8,130 bases of DNA from Candidatus Fibrimonadales bacterium. Lineage in GTDB: Bacteria > Fibrobacterota > Fibrobacteria > Fibrobacterales > Fibrobacteraceae. The stretch spans positions 1 through 8,130 of the forward strand of contig WRMM01000075.1 in the NCBI GenBank assembly GCA_009777135.1, read 5' to 3'. Under the pieces are notes generated by a model. It searched no databases, was not told where the DNA came from, and saw only the letters and a list, made by a program, of their open reading frames with translations. Position 1 is the first letter of the stretch. Each line of letters begins with the position of its first letter. Shown here one piece after another: positions 6,793 through 8,130 of this stretch. Both the position numbers and the translations under genes were made by a program.

Positions 6793-6823
6793 TCGCCGTT
6801 TTTGAGCCAAATTCGCCGTTTTT
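6792..6823 (+). repeat. Direct repeat TTCGCCGTTTTT with a 20-base period
   Basis: Two identical 12-base copies at 6792-6803 and 6812-6823 start exactly 20 bases apart, close to two turns of the helix. This spacing is common for tandem operator sites. The T run makes part of the match easy, but TTCGCCG is not trivial in so AT-rich a region. Confidence 0.6.
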
Positions 6824-6887
6824 TTTGAAATTATTTTTTTTTGCAATTTTTCGTCGTAAAAAAGGCTCAAAAATCCGTCTAAGGGAT

Positions 6888-7394
6888 ATGAAAACTTTTA
6901 TTATTTGGTGTATTTTTTGTTTTTTGCCGCTCTCTTGCGCAGTAAAAAGCAAACAGAGGGCGGAATACCATTTTTCCGGCAAAAACGAGTGGGGAAACAT
7001 GGCAAACAGTTTCAAGCATCCTGCAGAGCTTGAAAGCCGCATTGAGGAATTCCTGGGTATCCCCTACCTTTGGGGCGGCAATACGAGAGAGGGCATGGAT
7101 TGCTCTGCTTTTGTAAAGCAGGTATATGCTATATACGGCATAGACTTGCCCAGAACCTCAATTTTGCAAAGCAAACTGGGAATGAAAATCCCCAAACACG
7201 CTCTTTTGCCTGGCGATTTGGTGTTTTTTGGCGATGTGGAAAAAGACTCCGTAACTCATGTAGGCATCTACATGGGCAGCAACAAATTCGCCAACGCCAC
7301 CACCTCCCAAGGAATAAAATACTCAGATTTGGACGAACCTTTCTTTTTTTCCAAATATTTGTTTGCAAAAAGGCTTAATTTTTTTCTATATTAA
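6888..7394 (+). CDS. NlpC/P60 family cell-wall peptidase, probable lipoprotein
   Basis: This 168-residue protein has an NlpC/P60 papain-like fold domain that normally cleaves peptide bonds in peptidoglycan stems (D-Glu to diamino acid). The motif YLWGGNTREGMDCSAFV (60-76) places the nucleophile at Cys72. THVGIYMG (123-130) supplies His124. FANATTSQG (134-142) probably supplies Asn136 as the third polar residue, where many relatives have His. PGDLVFF (108-114) is the usual strand before the histidine. The N-terminus MKTFIIWCIFCFLPLSC is a signal peptide ending in a cysteine (17) that could be lipidated. The lipobox is imperfect, as PLSC lacks the usual Leu at -3. The ATG at 6888 was chosen because it starts the signal peptide and follows AAGGG. 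The frame stays open upstream to 6642 but that part is not protein-like. It lies divergent from the T6SS operon and 4 bases before creD. It is most likely an envelope-located housekeeping hydrolase, not a secreted toxin. Confidence 0.92.
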   Translation: MKTFIIWCIFCFLPLSCAVKSKQRAEYHFSGKNEWGNMANSFKHPAELESRIEEFLGIPYLWGGNTREGMDCSAFVKQVYAIYGIDLPRTSILQSKLGMKIPKHALLPGDLVFFGDVEKDSVTHVGIYMGSNKFANATTSQGIKYSDLDEPFFFSKYLFAKRLNFFLY

Positions 7395-7398
7395 AAGC

Positions 7399-8130
7399 AT
7401 GGAAGCTCCCCGAAAAAAATTCACGCAGTCTCTTTCGTTTAAGGGAATTGCGATTGCCGTGCTGACTCTGGTTTTGCTCATTCCCAACGCTATGATAATG
7501 GGCTTGATTTCTGAACGGAAAGGATACAGCCGAGCAACCATTGATAAAATCAACGAAAAATGGAGCCTCGCGCAAACGCTTAGCGCGCCGCTTTTGCTAG
7601 TTCCCTACACAATCACCAAAATAGACACTACAATCTCTAGAACAGACACGCTCTTCAAGCCCTCTTACGAAGAACGCACGCTTTTCATCACGCCCAAAGA
7701 GCTGAAAATCAATGCCTCGCTCACTCCAGAAGAACGCTACTACGGCATTTACAAAGCCATTCTTTACAAAAGCGACATTCACTTTGAAGGCTATTTTTCA
7801 GGATACAGCGAACCAGAAATTAAAAACGCTAAATTTCATTTTGACAGAGCGCAAATTGTTATTGGCATCTCTGATTTGAAAGGAGTCACGCAAAATCCGG
7901 ATTTTAAAATTAACGGCAATGCGCTAGAAACAGCTGTTGGAGCTATAAAAAATATGCCAGGTCAAACACTGGTTGCAAGCCTGCGAAGCATGAACTTGGC
8001 AGGCAGCTTGCAGCCGCTTCATTTTGAATTTGCAATGAAACTAAACGGCAGCAGTTCTCTGAATTTTATTCCTGTGGGGCAGCATACCGCTGTAACGCTT
8101 AATGGGCAATGGCCGTCCCCCTCGTTTATC
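7399..8130 (+). CDS. creD: CreD family inner-membrane protein, N-terminal part
   Basis: The frame runs open from the ATG at 7399 to the window end, giving 244 residues of a protein usually about 450 long. Family features are clear: a basic N-terminus and a first membrane span (about 15-36), then LISERKGYS (36-44), KWSLAQTLSAPLLLVPY (54-70), a periplasmic region with LKINASLTPEERYYGIYKAILYKSDIHFEGYF, then IGISDLKG and a conserved NFIPVGQHTAVTLNGQWPSPSF at the break. CreD (formerly Cet) is an inner-membrane protein linked to envelope integrity. In enterobacteria it is controlled by the CreBC two-component system, and its biochemical activity is unknown. No creB/creC or beta-lactamase gene is in view. 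It begins 4 bases after the NlpC/P60 stop with no clear Shine-Dalgarno site, so co-transcription and reinitiation after that gene are likely. Confidence 0.93.
   Translation, partial: MEAPRKKFTQSLSFKGIAIAVLTLVLLIPNAMIMGLISERKGYSRATIDKINEKWSLAQTLSAPLLLVPYTITKIDTTISRTDTLFKPSYEERTLFITPKELKINASLTPEERYYGIYKAILYKSDIHFEGYFSGYSEPEIKNAKFHFDRAQIVIGISDLKGVTQNPDFKINGNALETAVGAIKNMPGQTLVASLRSMNLAGSLQPLHFEFAMKLNGSSSLNFIPVGQHTAVTLNGQWPSPSFI

Larger units (their letters stand above)
6716..6884. repeat. Split inverted repeat bounding the divergent intergenic region
   Basis: The right arm at 6864-6884 is 21 bases long. Its reverse complement is found on the left in two exact pieces: the first 11 bases at 6716-6726 (CCTTAGACGGA) and the remaining 10 at 6799-6808 (TTTTTGAGCC), with 72 bases between them. 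The outer ends fall directly on the ribosome-binding regions of both divergent genes, so each gene starts with the same CCGTCTAAGG leader box. Confidence 0.8.
6712..6887. promoter_or_regulatory. Divergent promoter region between the T6SS operon and the NlpC/P60 gene
   Basis: These 176 very AT-rich bases separate two divergent genes and must hold the start signals for both. A consensus-like TTGACA lies at 6784-6789 on the + strand, within an imperfect palindrome. No convincing -10 box follows at 17-18 bases, so the actual promoters are not settled. Also present are a perfect 12-bp palindrome AAAATGCATTTT (6761-6772), TTTGCAAA (6770-6777), a repeated TTCGCCGTTTTT, and a box CCGTCTAAGG placed in mirror image before both start codons. 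The concentration of symmetric elements suggests operators or structured 5' leaders. Confidence 0.6.

Noticed and set aside
6642..6887. Upstream extension of the NlpC/P60 gene to an ATG at 6642
   Set aside because: The extension runs through the divergent control region and the start of the opposite gene, is low-complexity in translation, and would bury the signal peptide.
6755..7042. A 95-codon - strand open frame across the control region
   Set aside because: It is antisense to the signal peptide and N-terminus of the NlpC/P60 gene, and its translation has no protein-like features.
6888..7394. The NlpC/P60 protein as a T6SS peptidoglycan-hydrolase effector (Tae-like)
   Set aside because: It has its own signal peptide with a possible lipidation cysteine, no adjacent immunity gene is seen, and it is paired with creD. 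These point to an envelope housekeeping protein.
1..8130. CRISPR array, tRNA, rRNA, transposase or insertion-sequence ends
   Set aside because: No regularly spaced direct repeats of the right size, no tRNA-like cloverleaf, no rRNA sequence and no transposase fragments were seen on either strand.

Overview
The window reads as a chromosomal piece of a Gram-negative (diderm) bacterium. It carries part of a contractile type VI secretion system (T6SS), a signal-peptide NlpC/P60 lipoprotein and a CreD-type inner-membrane protein. The DNA is AT-rich. Start codons in the main operon have clear GGAG-type ribosome binding sites, and the left-hand gene encodes a secreted, Asn/Ser/Cys-rich protein. A CTCAACT heptamer repeat also sits near the start of one gene. 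Taken together this suggests the Fibrobacterota or another FCB-group lineage, but that is an impression from style and gene content, not a proven assignment.

Layout. (1) Bases 1-756, + strand: the C-terminal 251 residues of a cysteine-rich, probably extracellular protein of unknown function, cut by the window edge. (2) Bases 757-851: a short convergent intergenic region with a strong GC-rich hairpin at 781-816, the likely terminator. (3) Bases 852-6711, - strand: a tight six-gene operon. In transcription order it has a small exported protein (6711-6241), a small membrane-anchored exported protein (6269-5760), tssK (5763-4570), a composite tssL/tssM gene (4573-2852), tssB (2850-2347) and tssC (2333-852). 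Adjacent genes overlap by a few bases or are separated by 13 bases at most, and two junctions are ATGA stop/start overlaps. (4) Bases 6712-6887: a divergent promoter region rich in inverted and direct repeats. (5) Bases 6888-8130, + strand: an NlpC/P60 lipoprotein followed 4 bases later by creD, which runs off the right edge.

How the genes fit together. TssB and TssC form the contractile sheath. TssK is the baseplate adaptor that docks the tail on the membrane complex. The 573-residue protein between TssK and TssB appears to be the membrane complex reduced to one chain: a cytoplasmic DotU/TssL domain, a shrunken and degenerate TssM cytoplasmic domain, one membrane span, a heptad-repeat spacer and a TssM-like periplasmic domain. 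No TssJ, TssA, Hcp, TssE, TssF, TssG, ClpV or VgrG is present here. The rest of the machine must therefore be encoded elsewhere. The two small exported proteins that head the operon are candidates for envelope parts of the system, possibly in place of TssJ.

The most interesting points are the miniature TssL-TssM fusion, the two unknown exported proteins coupled to it, the heptamer repeat inside the second of these genes, and the split inverted repeat in the divergent control region.
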